Below are positions 42,572-52,296 of a stretch of DNA of 64,000 bases, piece after piece. The first letter of the stretch is position 1; each line of letters begins with the position of its first letter. The stretch is from Pseudomonas sp. R-28-1W-6 (GTDB lineage Bacteria; Pseudomonadota; Gammaproteobacteria; Pseudomonadales; Pseudomonadaceae), in NCBI RefSeq assembly GCF_009799925.1, contig NZ_WELK01000007.1, positions 1 to 64,000 on the forward strand, given 5' to 3'. A program made the translations under genes and the position numbers. Below the pieces are notes generated by a model. The model was not told where the DNA came from. It saw nothing but the letters and a program-made list of their open reading frames with translations, and made no database searches.

Positions 42572-44680
42572 TCAGAAATCGACCTGGTAACCCAGGGTGA
42601 AGGTACGCCCGCGCCCGGCGAAGTACTGGTCGTCGCGGGTGCTGCCGGCCTGGGCGTAGTAGGTCATGTAGTCGCGGTTGAGCAGGTTCTCGATGCCCAG
42701 ACTGGCCTCGCCGACCGGCAGGCGGTAGCCGACGGAGGCATCCACCAGGCTGTAGCCGTCGAAGTTCAGGCCGGGGCTGTCGAAGCCGCGGCTGGCGTAG
42801 TGGTTGACCTGCAGGCGGCTGTTGAGCTGCTCGCTCCAGGTGGCCTGCCAGCTCAGGCCGTAGCGGTCCGGGGCGATGTTGGCGCCGTCCAGGTCGGTGT
42901 CCACGTCGCCATCGCCATCGGTGTCGGACTGGCCGTTGAGCTGGGCGTAGGTCGCCTGCAGGCGGTGCACCTCGCTGACCTGCCAGCCGGCGCTGGCCTC
43001 CACGCCGTCGATCTCGGTGCGCTCGCGGCGCACCTGGTAGACCCCGCCGACGCTATCCAGGCGCGAGCCGAGGTCGGCATCGGACTCGAAATAGCTGATC
43101 TCCATGTCGACCGTCTGCCAGTTCAGGCGCAGGCCGATCTCGCGGTTGTCGGTGACGATCGGCTGCAGGTCGAGGAACTGCTCGACGCTCTGGTTGGGCT
43201 GGCTGATGGCCCGCAGTACGCGGCCCACGTCGGGCATACCGAAGCCTTCCGAGTAGTTGGCGAAGACCTGCGCCCAGTCGTTGACCTGGTAGACCAGGCC
43301 GGCGTTGTACAGGGTTTCCTCGAAGTTCGGCTTGCCGCCCTCGACGGTGACGCCGCCAGCGGGCTTGGTGGTCGAGGCGATGGTCCGGAAGCTGTCGACT
43401 TCCAGCTCGGCGAACTCGTGACGCACGCCGCCGTGCAGGGTCAGGCGCTCGGTGGCGCGGACCTCGGCCTGGAGGAAGGGCGCCAGGTTCTGGAATACGG
43501 TCTCCGGCACCCACTCGCGGTCGGTGGCGATCAGCATCTGGCTGGTGGTGTCCTGCAGGAAGTCCAGGCCGCCGGTGAGCTTGAGGTAGCCGTCGAGCAT
43601 GTCGTCGCGGCTCAGGGTCAACTTGCCGCCGTACTTGTCGGACTCGTTCTGCGACTGGTCGAACAGGGTGCCGGGCGGAGCGATGCTGGCATCCTGGAAG
43701 GCACTCAGGGTGCCGCCGCCGTAGCGGGCGCGGAAACGCTGGCTGTAGAGCTGGGCGGTGAGCAGGTTGCCGGCCAGGTCGGTATTGCTGTAGGTCAGGC
43801 TGGTGGCCAGTACCTCGTTCTGCGGCGCCTTGCCCAGCGGCTCGCCCTTGCGCGAGGTGGTCGGGGTGCCGGCGTCGCGGTCGCCGGGGACGTTGACGTA
43901 TTGGTGGTCGCCTTCCAGTTCGAAGCGATTGACCATCAGCGCCAGATTCTGCTCGGCATCGAACCAGTAGCCCAGCTTGAGCAGCAGGTCGGTGCTGGTG
44001 GAATCCATGATGTCGCCCTGGGTGTCGTCGACGCCAATCAGCTGGCCGTCGGCGTCGTAGAACATGCCGCGGGTCTGGCCGCTGATGGCGGCCAGGTAGT
44101 CCCAGTCGCCTTCGCTGCCTTCGACGCGGTAGTCCAGCTTGTAGCCCAGGCCGTCGCCGTCGAAGTCGTCGCCGGCCTCCAGGCTGACGCCGGCATGCTG
44201 TTTCAGGCTGCCGCCCTGGGGGCGGCGGGTGACGTAGTTGATGATGCCGCCGGTGGCGCCCAGACCGTGTTCGGCGCTGGCACCGTGGATGACCTCGATG
44301 CGCTCGACCATCGACAGGTCGATGGTGTAACCGTCGCGGCCACCAGCGCGCAGCGGGGTGGACTGCGGCACGCCATCGATCATCACCAGCGCCGCACGCC
44401 CGCGGAAGGTCTCGCCGGCGTTGCTCAGCTTCTGCCGGCTCGGCGAGTAGGACGGGATCAGGTTGCTCAGCACCTGGCCGTGGTCGCTGGTGATCGCCAG
44501 TTGCTGTTCGATCTGCTCGCGGCTGATCACGGTGATCTTCTGCGGGGTCTTGCCGGCCTCGCTGTGCGAGCGGGTGGCGCTGATGGCGGTGCTTTCCAGT
44601 TGCAGGATTTCCTTGGCCTGGCTGGTCGGAGCCAGAAGGGCGAGGGAGATCGAGAGGCAGAGGTGGGTCTTGCGGAACAT
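42572..44680 (-). CDS. TonB-dependent outer-membrane receptor
   Basis: This 702-residue receptor has a signal peptide (1-22), a plug domain (about 35-160, with VMIDGVPQSTPLRAGG and IEVIHGASAEHGLGATGG) and a beta-barrel that ends in phenylalanine. The likely ligand is an iron chelate. An insertion (TDTDGDGDVDTDLDG near 610-625) resembles calcium-binding aspartate repeats and lies in an outer loop. A Fur-like palindrome lies 57 bases upstream of the start. The gene order next to an MFS-acyltransferase matches Pseudomonas. Confidence 0.93.
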   Translation of the reverse strand: MFRKTHLCLSISLALLAPTSQAKEILQLESTAISATRSHSEAGKTPQKITVISREQIEQQLAITSDHGQVLSNLIPSYSPSRQKLSNAGETFRGRAALVMIDGVPQSTPLRAGGRDGYTIDLSMVERIEVIHGASAEHGLGATGGIINYVTRRPQGGSLKQHAGVSLEAGDDFDGDGLGYKLDYRVEGSEGDWDYLAAISGQTRGMFYDADGQLIGVDDTQGDIMDSTSTDLLLKLGYWFDAEQNLALMVNRFELEGDHQYVNVPGDRDAGTPTTSRKGEPLGKAPQNEVLATSLTYSNTDLAGNLLTAQLYSQRFRARYGGGTLSAFQDASIAPPGTLFDQSQNESDKYGGKLTLSRDDMLDGYLKLTGGLDFLQDTTSQMLIATDREWVPETVFQNLAPFLQAEVRATERLTLHGGVRHEFAELEVDSFRTIASTTKPAGGVTVEGGKPNFEETLYNAGLVYQVNDWAQVFANYSEGFGMPDVGRVLRAISQPNQSVEQFLDLQPIVTDNREIGLRLNWQTVDMEISYFESDADLGSRLDSVGGVYQVRRERTEIDGVEASAGWQVSEVHRLQATYAQLNGQSDTDGDGDVDTDLDGANIAPDRYGLSWQATWSEQLNSRLQVNHYASRGFDSPGLNFDGYSLVDASVGYRLPVGEASLGIENLLNRDYMTYYAQAGSTRDDQYFAGRGRTFTLGYQVDF

Positions 44681-44736
44681 TGCGTGCTCACTCGGAGAGG
44701 TTGGCGATTCTGAGAGGGCACGGAATTTAATCTAAT

Positions 44737-44751
44737 TGCAAACAATTTGCA
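44737..44751. promoter_or_regulatory. Fur-like palindrome before the TonB receptor
   Basis: TGCAAA-CAA-TTTGCA is a perfect 6-3-6 inverted repeat, with 10 of 15 positions fitting the Fur consensus. It lies in the divergent gap between the receptor and the MFS-acyltransferase gene. Confidence 0.5.
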
Positions 44752-44855
44752 TTAAGATATTGCTGCATTTCGAGCATCGCGGGTGTGGCTTTGTCGGGGG
44801 CAGATGCTGTCCAATGCGGGACGGCGTTTGCCGCTTCGCTACAGGTACAAGGACG

Positions 44856-46730
44856 ATGACCCCACATTCGCAATTCGCCCTGCTGGGCACCCGGCGCTTC
44901 CTGCCGTTCTTCATCACCCAGCTGCTCGGCGCCTTCAACGACAACGTGTTCAAGCAGGGGCTGATCTTCGTCATCCTGTTCAACATGGCGTTCTCGGACA
45001 AGACCGGCAACCTGCTGGTCAACTTCTGCCACCTGCTGTTCATCCTGCCGTTCTTCCTGTTCTCCGCCCTCGGCGGGCAGTTCGGCGAGAAGTTCGCCAA
45101 GGACGCGCTGATCCGCCTGATCAAGCTGGCCGAGATCGCCATCATGCTGGTCGGCGCCGCCGGTTTTTACCTCAACAGCCTGTCGCTGCTGCTGCTTGCG
45201 CTGTTCGGCATGGGCACCCATTCGGCGCTGTTCGGCCCGGTGAAGTATTCGATCCTGCCGGCCACCCTGCGCGAAGAGGAGCTGGTCGGCGGCAACGCCC
45301 TGGTGGAGATGGGCACCTTCCTGGCCATCCTCGCCGGCACCATCGGCGCCGGGGTGATCATGTCCGGCAGCCATTCCGCCGGCCTGGTGTCCGGCGCCAT
45401 CGTGCTGGTGGCGTGCCTCGGCTATCTGGTCAGCCGCAACATCCCACGCTCGCATGCGGCGCTGCCGGAGCTGGTGCTGGACTGGAACATCTTCCGCCAG
45501 ACCTGGGCCACGGTGCGCCTGGGCCTCGGTCAGCGCCCGGCGGTATCGCGCTCGCTGCTCGGCAACTCCTGGTTCTGGTTCATCGGCTCGATCTACCTGG
45601 CGCAGATCCCCGGCTTCGCCAAGGACCTGCTGCACGGCGACAAGACCGTCATCACCCTGATCCTCACCGTGTTCTCGGTGGGCATCGCGCTGGGCTCGGT
45701 GCTCTGCGAGCGCCTGTCCGGGCGCAAGGTGGAGATCGGCCTGGTGCCGTTCGGCTCGATGGGCATGACGGTGTTCGGCATCCTCCTGTGGTGGCACTCG
45801 GCGGGCTTCCCGGCCGCCGCCGAGCCCTACAGCTGGCTGACCCTGCTGGGCCAGGGCCAGGCCTGGTGGCTGCTGGCGGACATCCTCGGCATCGGCATCT
45901 TCGGCGGCTTCTACATCGTGCCGCTGTATGCGCTGATCCAGTCGCGCACCGTGGAAAGCGAGCGGGCCCGGGTGATCGCCGCCAACAACATCCTCAACGC
46001 GCTGTTCATGGTGGTGTCGGCGCTGGTGGCGATGCTCTTGCTCAACGTCGCCGGGCTGTCGATCCCGCAGCTGTTCCTGGTGGTGTCGCTGATGAACATC
46101 GCGGTCAACGCCTACATCTTCAAGATCGTTCCCGAATTCACCATGCGCTTCCTCATCTGGCTGCTCAGCCACTCGATGTACCGGGTCAAGCACCAGGGGC
46201 TGGAGGCGATCCCGGACGAGGGCGCGGCGGTGCTGGTGTGCAACCATGTGTCCTTCGTCGATGCGCTGCTGATCGGCGGCGCGGTGCGTCGGCCGATCCG
46301 TTTCGTCATGTACTACAAGATCTACAACCTGCCGGTGCTCAACTTCGTCTTCCGCACCGCCGGCACCGTGCCGATCGCCGGGCGCAGCGAGGACGAGAAG
46401 GTCTACGAGCAGGCCTTCCAGCGCATCGCCCAGTACCTGGCGGACGGCGAAGTGGTGTGCATCTTCCCCGAGGGCAAGCTGACCACCAGCGGCGAGATCG
46501 ACGAGTTCAAGGCCGGGGTCGAGCGCATCCTCGCCGCCAACCCGGTGCCGGTGATCCCCATGGCGCTGCAGGGGCTGTGGGGCAGCTTCTTCAGCCGCGC
46601 GCCGCACAAGGGCCTGTTCAAGCGCTTCTGGTCGCGCATCACCCTGGTCGCCGGCCAGCCCATGCCAGCCGACACCGGGCGCCTGGTGCTGCAGGAGCAG
46701 GTGGCGCAGCTGCGCGGTGATGTGCGCTAG
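44856..46730 (+). CDS. MFS-acyltransferase fusion (LplT/Aas-like)
   Basis: This 624-residue protein joins an LplT-like MFS domain (about 10-410) to a PlsC-type acyltransferase domain (about 430-620). NHVSFVD near 463 is the acyltransferase catalytic motif, and FPEGKLTTSGE near 545 is its second block. The fusion would flip lysophospholipids inwards and reacylate them. There is no AMP-ligase domain after it, unlike E. coli Aas. The ATG at 44856 has ACAAGGAC before it. Confidence 0.9.
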   Translation: MTPHSQFALLGTRRFLPFFITQLLGAFNDNVFKQGLIFVILFNMAFSDKTGNLLVNFCHLLFILPFFLFSALGGQFGEKFAKDALIRLIKLAEIAIMLVGAAGFYLNSLSLLLLALFGMGTHSALFGPVKYSILPATLREEELVGGNALVEMGTFLAILAGTIGAGVIMSGSHSAGLVSGAIVLVACLGYLVSRNIPRSHAALPELVLDWNIFRQTWATVRLGLGQRPAVSRSLLGNSWFWFIGSIYLAQIPGFAKDLLHGDKTVITLILTVFSVGIALGSVLCERLSGRKVEIGLVPFGSMGMTVFGILLWWHSAGFPAAAEPYSWLTLLGQGQAWWLLADILGIGIFGGFYIVPLYALIQSRTVESERARVIAANNILNALFMVVSALVAMLLLNVAGLSIPQLFLVVSLMNIAVNAYIFKIVPEFTMRFLIWLLSHSMYRVKHQGLEAIPDEGAAVLVCNHVSFVDALLIGGAVRRPIRFVMYYKIYNLPVLNFVFRTAGTVPIAGRSEDEKVYEQAFQRIAQYLADGEVVCIFPEGKLTTSGEIDEFKAGVERILAANPVPVIPMALQGLWGSFFSRAPHKGLFKRFWSRITLVAGQPMPADTGRLVLQEQVAQLRGDVR

Positions 46731-47052
46731 GTCTCGCCACCGCCCGCCAATCCAGAGCCTGTGCAAACACGCTGACCGTAAGCCAACGCCCCGACTGGTT
46801 CGGGGCGTTGGCATTTCTGGGGCGCCGGCAAGTGAGCTGGGGGCAGCCCGGCAATTCGTTCAACCGACCGGCAACGAGTACCTGGATGGCCCGTTTCAGG
46901 TCATGGGCTTGCACCGTCAAGGCCATTTCCGTGTTGGAGCATTGCGCTTCCATCAGCGCCTGGGTCGTCAGGTTGTCGGCGTACCTGCTCCCCAGGTGGT
47001 GCAGCGCGGCTTTGACCCTGCGGCGATCAGGCACCTCAGTCGTGTCGCGTTG
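46731..47052. other. Gap between the acyltransferase gene and the Rof-like gene
   Basis: The 322 bases contain a strong hairpin (46782-46812). On the minus strand, 46813-47034 is an open stretch whose translation has a protein-like segment (ALTVQAHDLKRAIQVLVAGR). That frame runs through the hairpin into the convergent gene and has only a GTG start, so no gene is called. Confidence 0.5.
46782..46818 (+). terminator. Terminator after the MFS-acyltransferase gene
   Basis: A 13-base stem GCCAACGCCCCGA / TCGGGGCGTTGGC with a five-base loop is followed by ATTTCT. Confidence 0.8.
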
Positions 47053-47328
47053 CTAGCAGCGCGCATTGCCCAGCAGTACCCGGCCGAAACTGGCCCCTGC
47101 ATCCAGCGGGGTGATGGCCAGCAGGCGGTCCATGCGCAGGCGCTGCTCGCCGTCGGGGCCGCGCACCACGAAGAACTCCTCCTTGTTCGCGCTAATGTCC
47201 GTGTTGACTGCCTCGGCCAGCAGCTCGCTGCCGTCCGTCAGCTCGATGCGCAACCGGTAATGGTGCATGCAGGCGATCTCCAGGTAGTCGTAGAGGTCGC
47301 AGGCGATGGGCTGGTAGTTGTCGTTCAT
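47053..47328 (-). CDS. Rof-like (Rho-binding antiterminator) protein
   Basis: This 91-residue protein fits the Rof/YaeO family: YQPIACDLYDYLEIACMHHY near 5-24, then LTDGSELLAEAVNTD and LRMDRLLAI. Rof in E. coli binds Rho and weakens its RNA binding. The start MNDNYQP is chosen because the 29-residue upstream extension has no homology. It stands alone on its strand between two terminators. The name is by pattern, and function is inferred. Confidence 0.8.
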   Translation of the reverse strand: MNDNYQPIACDLYDYLEIACMHHYRLRIELTDGSELLAEAVNTDISANKEEFFVVRGPDGEQRLRMDRLLAITPLDAGASFGRVLLGNARC

Positions 47329-47382
47329 GGCGCTTTCCCCTGATTGCTCACTGACCAGCCTAGGGCAATTTTCGCCAGGCAG

Positions 47383-47406
47383 AAAAAAGCCGGGCAGTGC
47401 CCGGCT
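47383..47406 (-). terminator. Rho-independent terminator of the DUF3108 gene
   Basis: Read on the minus strand, a seven-base stem GCCGGGC / GCCCGGC with a three-base loop is followed by a T run of six. Confidence 0.85.
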
Positions 47407-47424
47407 CGTTCGCATCAGGAGTAC

Positions 47425-48141
47425 TTACTCCTGGATGCCCTCGACGGTGCGGCCGTTGACCGTGCCGTCCTTGAGCATGATCTGGTATTCCTTGCCGTCC
47501 TTCTCCACCTGATGCAGGCGCACCAGCAGGTAGTCCCAGTCCTTGGCGAACCACAGCACGGTCTTGCGGCTGCTCTGGGTCGGGTCGCGCACGCGCTCGA
47601 CCTTGATCGCGTCGATCAGCCCGGCCTTGGTGCGCACGCGCTCCTCGCCGAGCACGCGGAAGTCGTAGACCTCGATCTCGTCGCCGTCGACCACCTGGTA
47701 GCTCATGCTCTGCTTGCCGGCGGCCACGTCTTCCTGCAGCACCAGCTGGTAGGTCGACTTGTCCTGCATGCCGCGGTTGAGGGCGAAGCGCACCGGCTCG
47801 CCGCGATCGCTGCCGATCACCTGCTTCTCGGTCCAGTCGAAGTCATGCTCGACCTGCTTGGCCTTGCCCAGGCCGCTGCGGTCGAAGCGGTAGGTCAGCG
47901 GCAGGAAGGTGCCGTTTTCCACGCGGAAGGTGCTCACTTCGCTGAGGCTGGCCACTAGCATGGCGGCCTCGAAGCTGAGCTCCCAGCGGCCGTTGTCCAG
48001 CTGCTTGAGGCTGCGACCGGCGGTACCGCTGATCGGCAGTTGTTTCCAGTCGGCGGTGTAGCTGGCCGAGAACGGGGTCAGCTCGGCTGCCGTCAGCGGC
48101 AGGCTGAACAGGGCGAGGAGCAACAACAGGGCGCGGCGCAT
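47425..48141 (-). CDS. DUF3108 periplasmic protein
   Basis: This 238-residue protein starts with a signal peptide (1-19, ending LTAAEL) and has the DUF3108 beta-rich pattern (FSASYTADWKQLPISGTA at 24-41). It is commonly found downstream of purN in Pseudomonas, where it forms the end of a purM-purN-DUF3108 unit. No enzymatic residues are recognised. Its role is unknown; it may act at the cell envelope. Confidence 0.85.
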   Translation of the reverse strand: MRRALLLLLALFSLPLTAAELTPFSASYTADWKQLPISGTAGRSLKQLDNGRWELSFEAAMLVASLSEVSTFRVENGTFLPLTYRFDRSGLGKAKQVEHDFDWTEKQVIGSDRGEPVRFALNRGMQDKSTYQLVLQEDVAAGKQSMSYQVVDGDEIEVYDFRVLGEERVRTKAGLIDAIKVERVRDPTQSSRKTVLWFAKDWDYLLVRLHQVEKDGKEYQIMLKDGTVNGRTVEGIQE

Positions 48142-48152
48142 CGATCGATCTC

Positions 48153-48800
48153 CTAGTTACGTAGCTGCTGTCCGCAGGGCGGCAGGGCCTGGCCATCCAA
48201 TTCTGCCCCGGTGCCGCTCAGGCGCAGGCGGCCTTCGGCGAACCAGCGCATGGCCAGTGGGTAGATGCGGTGTTCTTCGGCGTGGACGCGCTGGGCCAGG
48301 CTGTCCGGCGTGTCGTCCGACTGTACCGGCACTATGGCCTGTACGACCAGGGGGCCGCCATCGAGTTCCTCGGTGACGAAGTGCACGCTGCAGCCATGCT
48401 CGCGCTCGCCGGCCTCCAGCGCCCGCTGGTGGGTGTGCAGGCCCTTGTACTTGGGCAGCAGCGAGGGGTGGATGTTCAGCAGGCGGCCGCTGTAATGGCT
48501 GACGAAGGCGGGGGTGAGGATGCGCATGAAGCCGGCCAGGATCACCAGCTGCGGGGCGAAGGCGTCGATGCACTCGACCAGGGCGGCATCGAAGGCCTCG
48601 CGGCCGTCGAACTGCTTGTGGTCGAGCACGCGGGTCGCAATCCCCGCCGCCTGGGCGCGCTGCAGGCCGTAGGCATCGGCGCGGTTGGAGATCACCGCGC
48701 AGATGCGTGCCGGGTTGCCATCCTGGGCGATGCTGTCGATCAGGGCCTGCAGGTTGCTGCCGGACCCGGAAATCAGCACCACGACATTGCAGTCGGCCAT
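48153..48800 (-). CDS. purN: Phosphoribosylglycinamide formyltransferase PurN
   Basis: This 215-residue enzyme transfers a formyl group to GAR in purine synthesis. The substrate loop SGSGSNLQ is at 11-18. The catalytic triad is Asn109, His111 (NIHPSLLP) and Asp147. It shares one base with the purM stop (start ATG 48800), so translation is coupled. The C-terminus is of normal length. Confidence 0.96.
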   Translation of the reverse strand: MADCNVVVLISGSGSNLQALIDSIAQDGNPARICAVISNRADAYGLQRAQAAGIATRVLDHKQFDGREAFDAALVECIDAFAPQLVILAGFMRILTPAFVSHYSGRLLNIHPSLLPKYKGLHTHQRALEAGEREHGCSVHFVTEELDGGPLVVQAIVPVQSDDTPDSLAQRVHAEEHRIYPLAMRWFAEGRLRLSGTGAELDGQALPPCGQQLRN

Positions 48801-49858
48801 CAGTGGGCTTTCAGGTTGTTCAGCACGACCTGGGCGGCGCCTGCGGCGGCAGTGCCGATCTGGCCGATCACCCAGGGGGCTTCACCCGAGGCACGCAGGC
48901 TGGCCAGGGTCGCTTCGACCTGGTCCTGGGCGACGCAGATGACCATGCCGACGCCGCAGTTGAGCACGCGGTGCATCTCGTGCTCGTCGACGTTGCCTTG
49001 CTCCTGCAGCCAGTCGAACACCGCCGGGCGGGTCCAGCTGGCCACGTCGATCACCGCCTGGGCGCCTTGCGGAAGCACGCGCGGGATGTTGTCGAGCAGG
49101 CCGCCGCCAGTGATGTGGGCCATGGCCTTGACCGCGCCAGTTTCCTTGATCAGCTTGAGCAGCGGCTTGACGTAGATGCGGGTCGGCGCCATCAGCAGCT
49201 CGGTCAGCGGCTTGCCGCCCAGCTGGATGGCCTCGATGTCGGCACCGGCGACTTCGATGATCTTGCGGATCAGCGAGTAACCGTTGGAGTGCGGGCCGGA
49301 GGAGGGCAGGGCGATCAGCGCGTCGCCGCTGGCGACTTTCGAGCCGTCGATGATTTCGGCCTTTTCCACCACGCCGACGCAGAAGCCGGCCAGATCGTAG
49401 TCTTCGCCTTCGTACATGCCCGGCATCTCGGCGGTTTCACCACCGACCAGGGAGCAGCCGGCCAGTTCGCAACCGGCGCCGATGCCGGTGACCACGGTGG
49501 CGGCCACGTCGACGTTGAGCTTGCCGGTGGCGTAGTAGTCGAGGAAGAACAGCGGCTCGGCGCCGCACACCACCAGGTCGTTGACGCACATGGCGACCAA
49601 GTCCTGGCCGATGCTGTCGTGCTTGTTCAGGTTCAGCGCCAGGCGCAGCTTGGTGCCGACGCCGTCGGTGCCGCTGACCAGTACCGGCTGCTTGTAGCCG
49701 GCGGGGATTTCGCAGAGGGCGCCGAAGCCACCCAGGCCACCCATGACCTCCGGGCGTGCGGTGCGCTTGGCAACGCCTTTGATGCGTTCGACCAGGGCTT
49801 CGCCGGCGTCGATGTCTACACCGGCGTCCTTGTAGCTGATGGAGGGTTGCTTGCTCAT
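48800..49858 (-). CDS. purM: Phosphoribosylformylglycinamidine cyclo-ligase PurM
   Basis: This 352-residue ATP-dependent enzyme closes the imidazole ring in purine synthesis. [20 protein letters not shown] near 8-27 is the family opening; [12 protein letters not shown] near 63-74 and [11 protein letters not shown] near 138-148 are its conserved motifs. It is the first gene of purMN-DUF3108. The 208 bases upstream separate it from a divergent envelope gene. No PurR-like box was recognised. Confidence 0.97.
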   Translation of the reverse strand: MSKQPSISYKDAGVDIDAGEALVERIKGVAKRTARPEVMGGLGGFGALCEIPAGYKQPVLVSGTDGVGTKLRLALNLNKHDSIGQDLVAMCVNDLVVCGAEPLFFLDYYATGKLNVDVAATVVTGIGAGCELAGCSLVGGETAEMPGMYEGEDYDLAGFCVGVVEKAEIIDGSKVASGDALIALPSSGPHSNGYSLIRKIIEVAGADIEAIQLGGKPLTELLMAPTRIYVKPLLKLIKETGAVKAMAHITGGGLLDNIPRVLPQGAQAVIDVASWTRPAVFDWLQEQGNVDEHEMHRVLNCGVGMVICVAQDQVEATLASLRASGEAPWVIGQIGTAAAGAAQVVLNNLKAH

Positions 49859-50066
49859 GGGTTCAGGCCTTTAAGGGGGGGAATGCGGTTGTCGACCGGG
49901 CCGGGCGGGAGTCCACGCGCGTGCCGGTCTGCGAAGGCGCGCGATTTTATCAGGCTTGCCCGTCAGCGGCCACCGGCCCCGACGGTTGCCGCGTGGCGGG
50001 CGGCTGTTTAAGGTATAACCCTTCGCGTGCGCCCGTCGCACACACCTCCAGCCGTCGAGACCTCAC

Positions 50067-51092
50067 ATGCGCCTGTTCGTCCGTCTGTTTGCCCTGTGCT
50101 GTGCGCTGCTCAGCCTGCCGTCCCTTGCCGAGCCGGTCAGCGGCCTCTATCAGGTGCGCGAGGCGGTCACCAGCCAGCAGCCGGAAGAGCGCAGCGTGGT
50201 CCTGGGCAAGGCCCTGGAAACCCTGGTGCTGCGCCTGACCGGCGACGCCAAGGCGCTGCAGGCGCCGGGTCTGGAGGGGGTGCGCAAGGACCCGCAGCAA
50301 CTGGTCAGCCAGTACGTCTACGAGGGCGACACCCTGATCGTCGACTTCGATCCAGTGACCACCGAGAACAAACTGCGCCAGGCCGGCCTGGCCCTGTGGG
50401 GCGCCAATCGCCCGGCGATCCTGGCCTGGTGGCTGAATACCGGGGTAGAAGGCAGCAGCCTGCTCGGCGATGGCCAGGAAGCGGCCGCGCCGCTGCGCCA
50501 GGCCGCGCAGAACCGTGGCCTGCCGCTGCGCCTGCCGCTGGCCGATCTGCAGGAACAACTGCTGGCGACCCCGGAAACCCTCGGCGCCGACCAGCCGGAT
50601 GCACTGCAGCCGGCCTCCGAGCGCTATGCCGCCGATGCCTTGCTGGCCGTGCAGGCGCGCGAAGAGGCTGGCCAGTGGCAGGCCGAATGGCGCCTGTGGC
50701 TGGGCGATGGTCGCGAGCAGGGCAAGGCCCAGGGCGCCGACCAGAAGGCCCTGGCCGATGCCGTGCTGCTGGCCGTGAGCGAGCGCCTGGCGCCGCGTTT
50801 CGTGGTCAAGCCGGGGGCGGCCAGCGCCCTGCTGGTCGAGGTCCAGGGCACCAACCTGGCACGTTATGCCGAGCTGGATCGCCTGCTCGAACCCTTCGCC
50901 GCGCGCCTGATCAAGGTCAAGGGCGACCAGTTGACCTGGCGGGTCAATGCCAGCGCTGAACAGCTGCGCGCCCAGCTGGGCCTGGCCGGGCTGCAGGAAA
51001 TTCCCGCCGATGCCGCGCCATTGGATGCGGCGGCGCCCGCGGCCGGCGCCCCGGTCGCGGCGCCGGCCAATCTGCTGCGTTTCCGCTGGTAG
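50067..51092 (+). CDS. DUF2066 periplasmic protein
   Basis: This 341-residue protein has a 21-residue signal peptide ending LPSLAE and the DUF2066 pattern. It has a low-complexity Ala/Pro-rich region near the C-terminus (about 315-335). It heads a group with an AI-2E family permease and hda, a common Pseudomonas order next to purM. No catalytic motif is seen, so function is not known. Confidence 0.85.
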   Translation: MRLFVRLFALCCALLSLPSLAEPVSGLYQVREAVTSQQPEERSVVLGKALETLVLRLTGDAKALQAPGLEGVRKDPQQLVSQYVYEGDTLIVDFDPVTTENKLRQAGLALWGANRPAILAWWLNTGVEGSSLLGDGQEAAAPLRQAAQNRGLPLRLPLADLQEQLLATPETLGADQPDALQPASERYAADALLAVQAREEAGQWQAEWRLWLGDGREQGKAQGADQKALADAVLLAVSERLAPRFVVKPGAASALLVEVQGTNLARYAELDRLLEPFAARLIKVKGDQLTWRVNASAEQLRAQLGLAGLQEIPADAAPLDAAAPAAGAPVAAPANLLRFRW

Positions 51093-51201
51093 TTTGCCGC
51101 GCTGCAGCGCCCCGCCCATCAAGCACAAGGGCTGAAGCAGCACACACAACCGCGCGCCAAGGCTCGCGGATACAGGGATGAACCGAGGCGGAGAGCCCGA
51201 G

Positions 51202-52296
51202 ATGACCGATTCAAGGCGCTGGATGTGGCTGGCCGGGCTGTTTCTCGGCGGCTGGCTGATCTACCTGCTGACCCCGATTCTTTCGCCGTTCCTGGTGGCC
51301 ATGCTGCTGGCCTACCTCGGTGACCCGCTGGTCGACCGCCTGGAACGCCACAAGCTGTCGCGGACCTGGGCCGTGGTGCTGGTGTTCGGTCTGTTCAGCC
51401 TGTTGCTGCTGATTCTGCTGCTGGTGCTGCTGCCCATGCTCGGCCGCCAGCTGGTGCGCCTGTATGAGCTGGTGCCGCTGATGCTCGACCGCCTGCAGCA
51501 CCAGGCGTTGCCTTGGGTGCAGGCACAGTTCGGCCTAGCCGAGGACTTCTGGCGGTTTGAACAGCTCAAGGCCGCGCTCAGCGAGCACCTGGGCAAGACC
51601 ACCGATATCGCCGGCATGATTCTGGCCCAGGCCACCGCCTCCAGCCTGGCGCTGCTTGGCTGGCTGGGCAATCTGCTGCTGATTCCGGTGGTGGCCTTCT
51701 ACCTGCTGCGCGACTGGGATGTGATGCTGGCCAAGCTGCGTGGCCTGCTGCCGCGGGCCCGGGAGGGCTTCATCGTGCGCCTGGTCGGCGAGTGCCACGA
51801 GGTGCTCGGTGCCTTTATCCGCGGCCAGCTGATGGTGATGCTGGCACTGGCCGGCATCTACGCCAGTGGCCTGATGCTGGTCGGCCTGGAGCTGGGCCTG
51901 CTGATCGGCGTGCTGGCCGGGCTGGCCAGCATCGTGCCGTACATGGGCTTCATCGTCGGCTTCGGTGCGGCACTGGTGGCGGCGCTGTTCCAGTTCGGCG
52001 GCTTCGAACTGTACCCGCTGATCGGCATCGCCGTGGTGTTCGGTATCGGCCAGCTGCTCGAAGGCATGCTGCTGACGCCCTGGCTGGTCGGCGATCGGAT
52101 CGGCCTGCACCCGGTGGCGGTGATCTTCGCCATCCTTGCCGGCGGCCAGCTGTTCGGCTTCACCGGCGTGCTGCTGGCCCTGCCGGTGGCGGCGATCATC
52201 ATGGTTTTGCTGCGCCATGCTCATGATTTCTATAAACTTTCCGATCTCTATGGTGAGCTCGGAGCAGGTTCTGACGAACCGCCCAACCCTGCATGA
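51202..52296 (+). CDS. AI-2E family permease (PerM-like)
   Basis: This 364-residue membrane protein has eight hydrophobic segments (for example SPFLVAMLLAYLGDPLVDRL near 30-50) and the family's AI-2E permease layout. Similar proteins export autoinducer-2 or move Na+/H+, so the substrate is open. The ATG at 51202 has GGAGAG at 51190-51195; an earlier ATG at 51178 is possible. The stop overlaps the hda start by four bases. Confidence 0.88.
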   Translation: MTDSRRWMWLAGLFLGGWLIYLLTPILSPFLVAMLLAYLGDPLVDRLERHKLSRTWAVVLVFGLFSLLLLILLLVLLPMLGRQLVRLYELVPLMLDRLQHQALPWVQAQFGLAEDFWRFEQLKAALSEHLGKTTDIAGMILAQATASSLALLGWLGNLLLIPVVAFYLLRDWDVMLAKLRGLLPRAREGFIVRLVGECHEVLGAFIRGQLMVMLALAGIYASGLMLVGLELGLLIGVLAGLASIVPYMGFIVGFGAALVAALFQFGGFELYPLIGIAVVFGIGQLLEGMLLTPWLVGDRIGLHPVAVIFAILAGGQLFGFTGVLLALPVAAIIMVLLRHAHDFYKLSDLYGELGAGSDEPPNPA

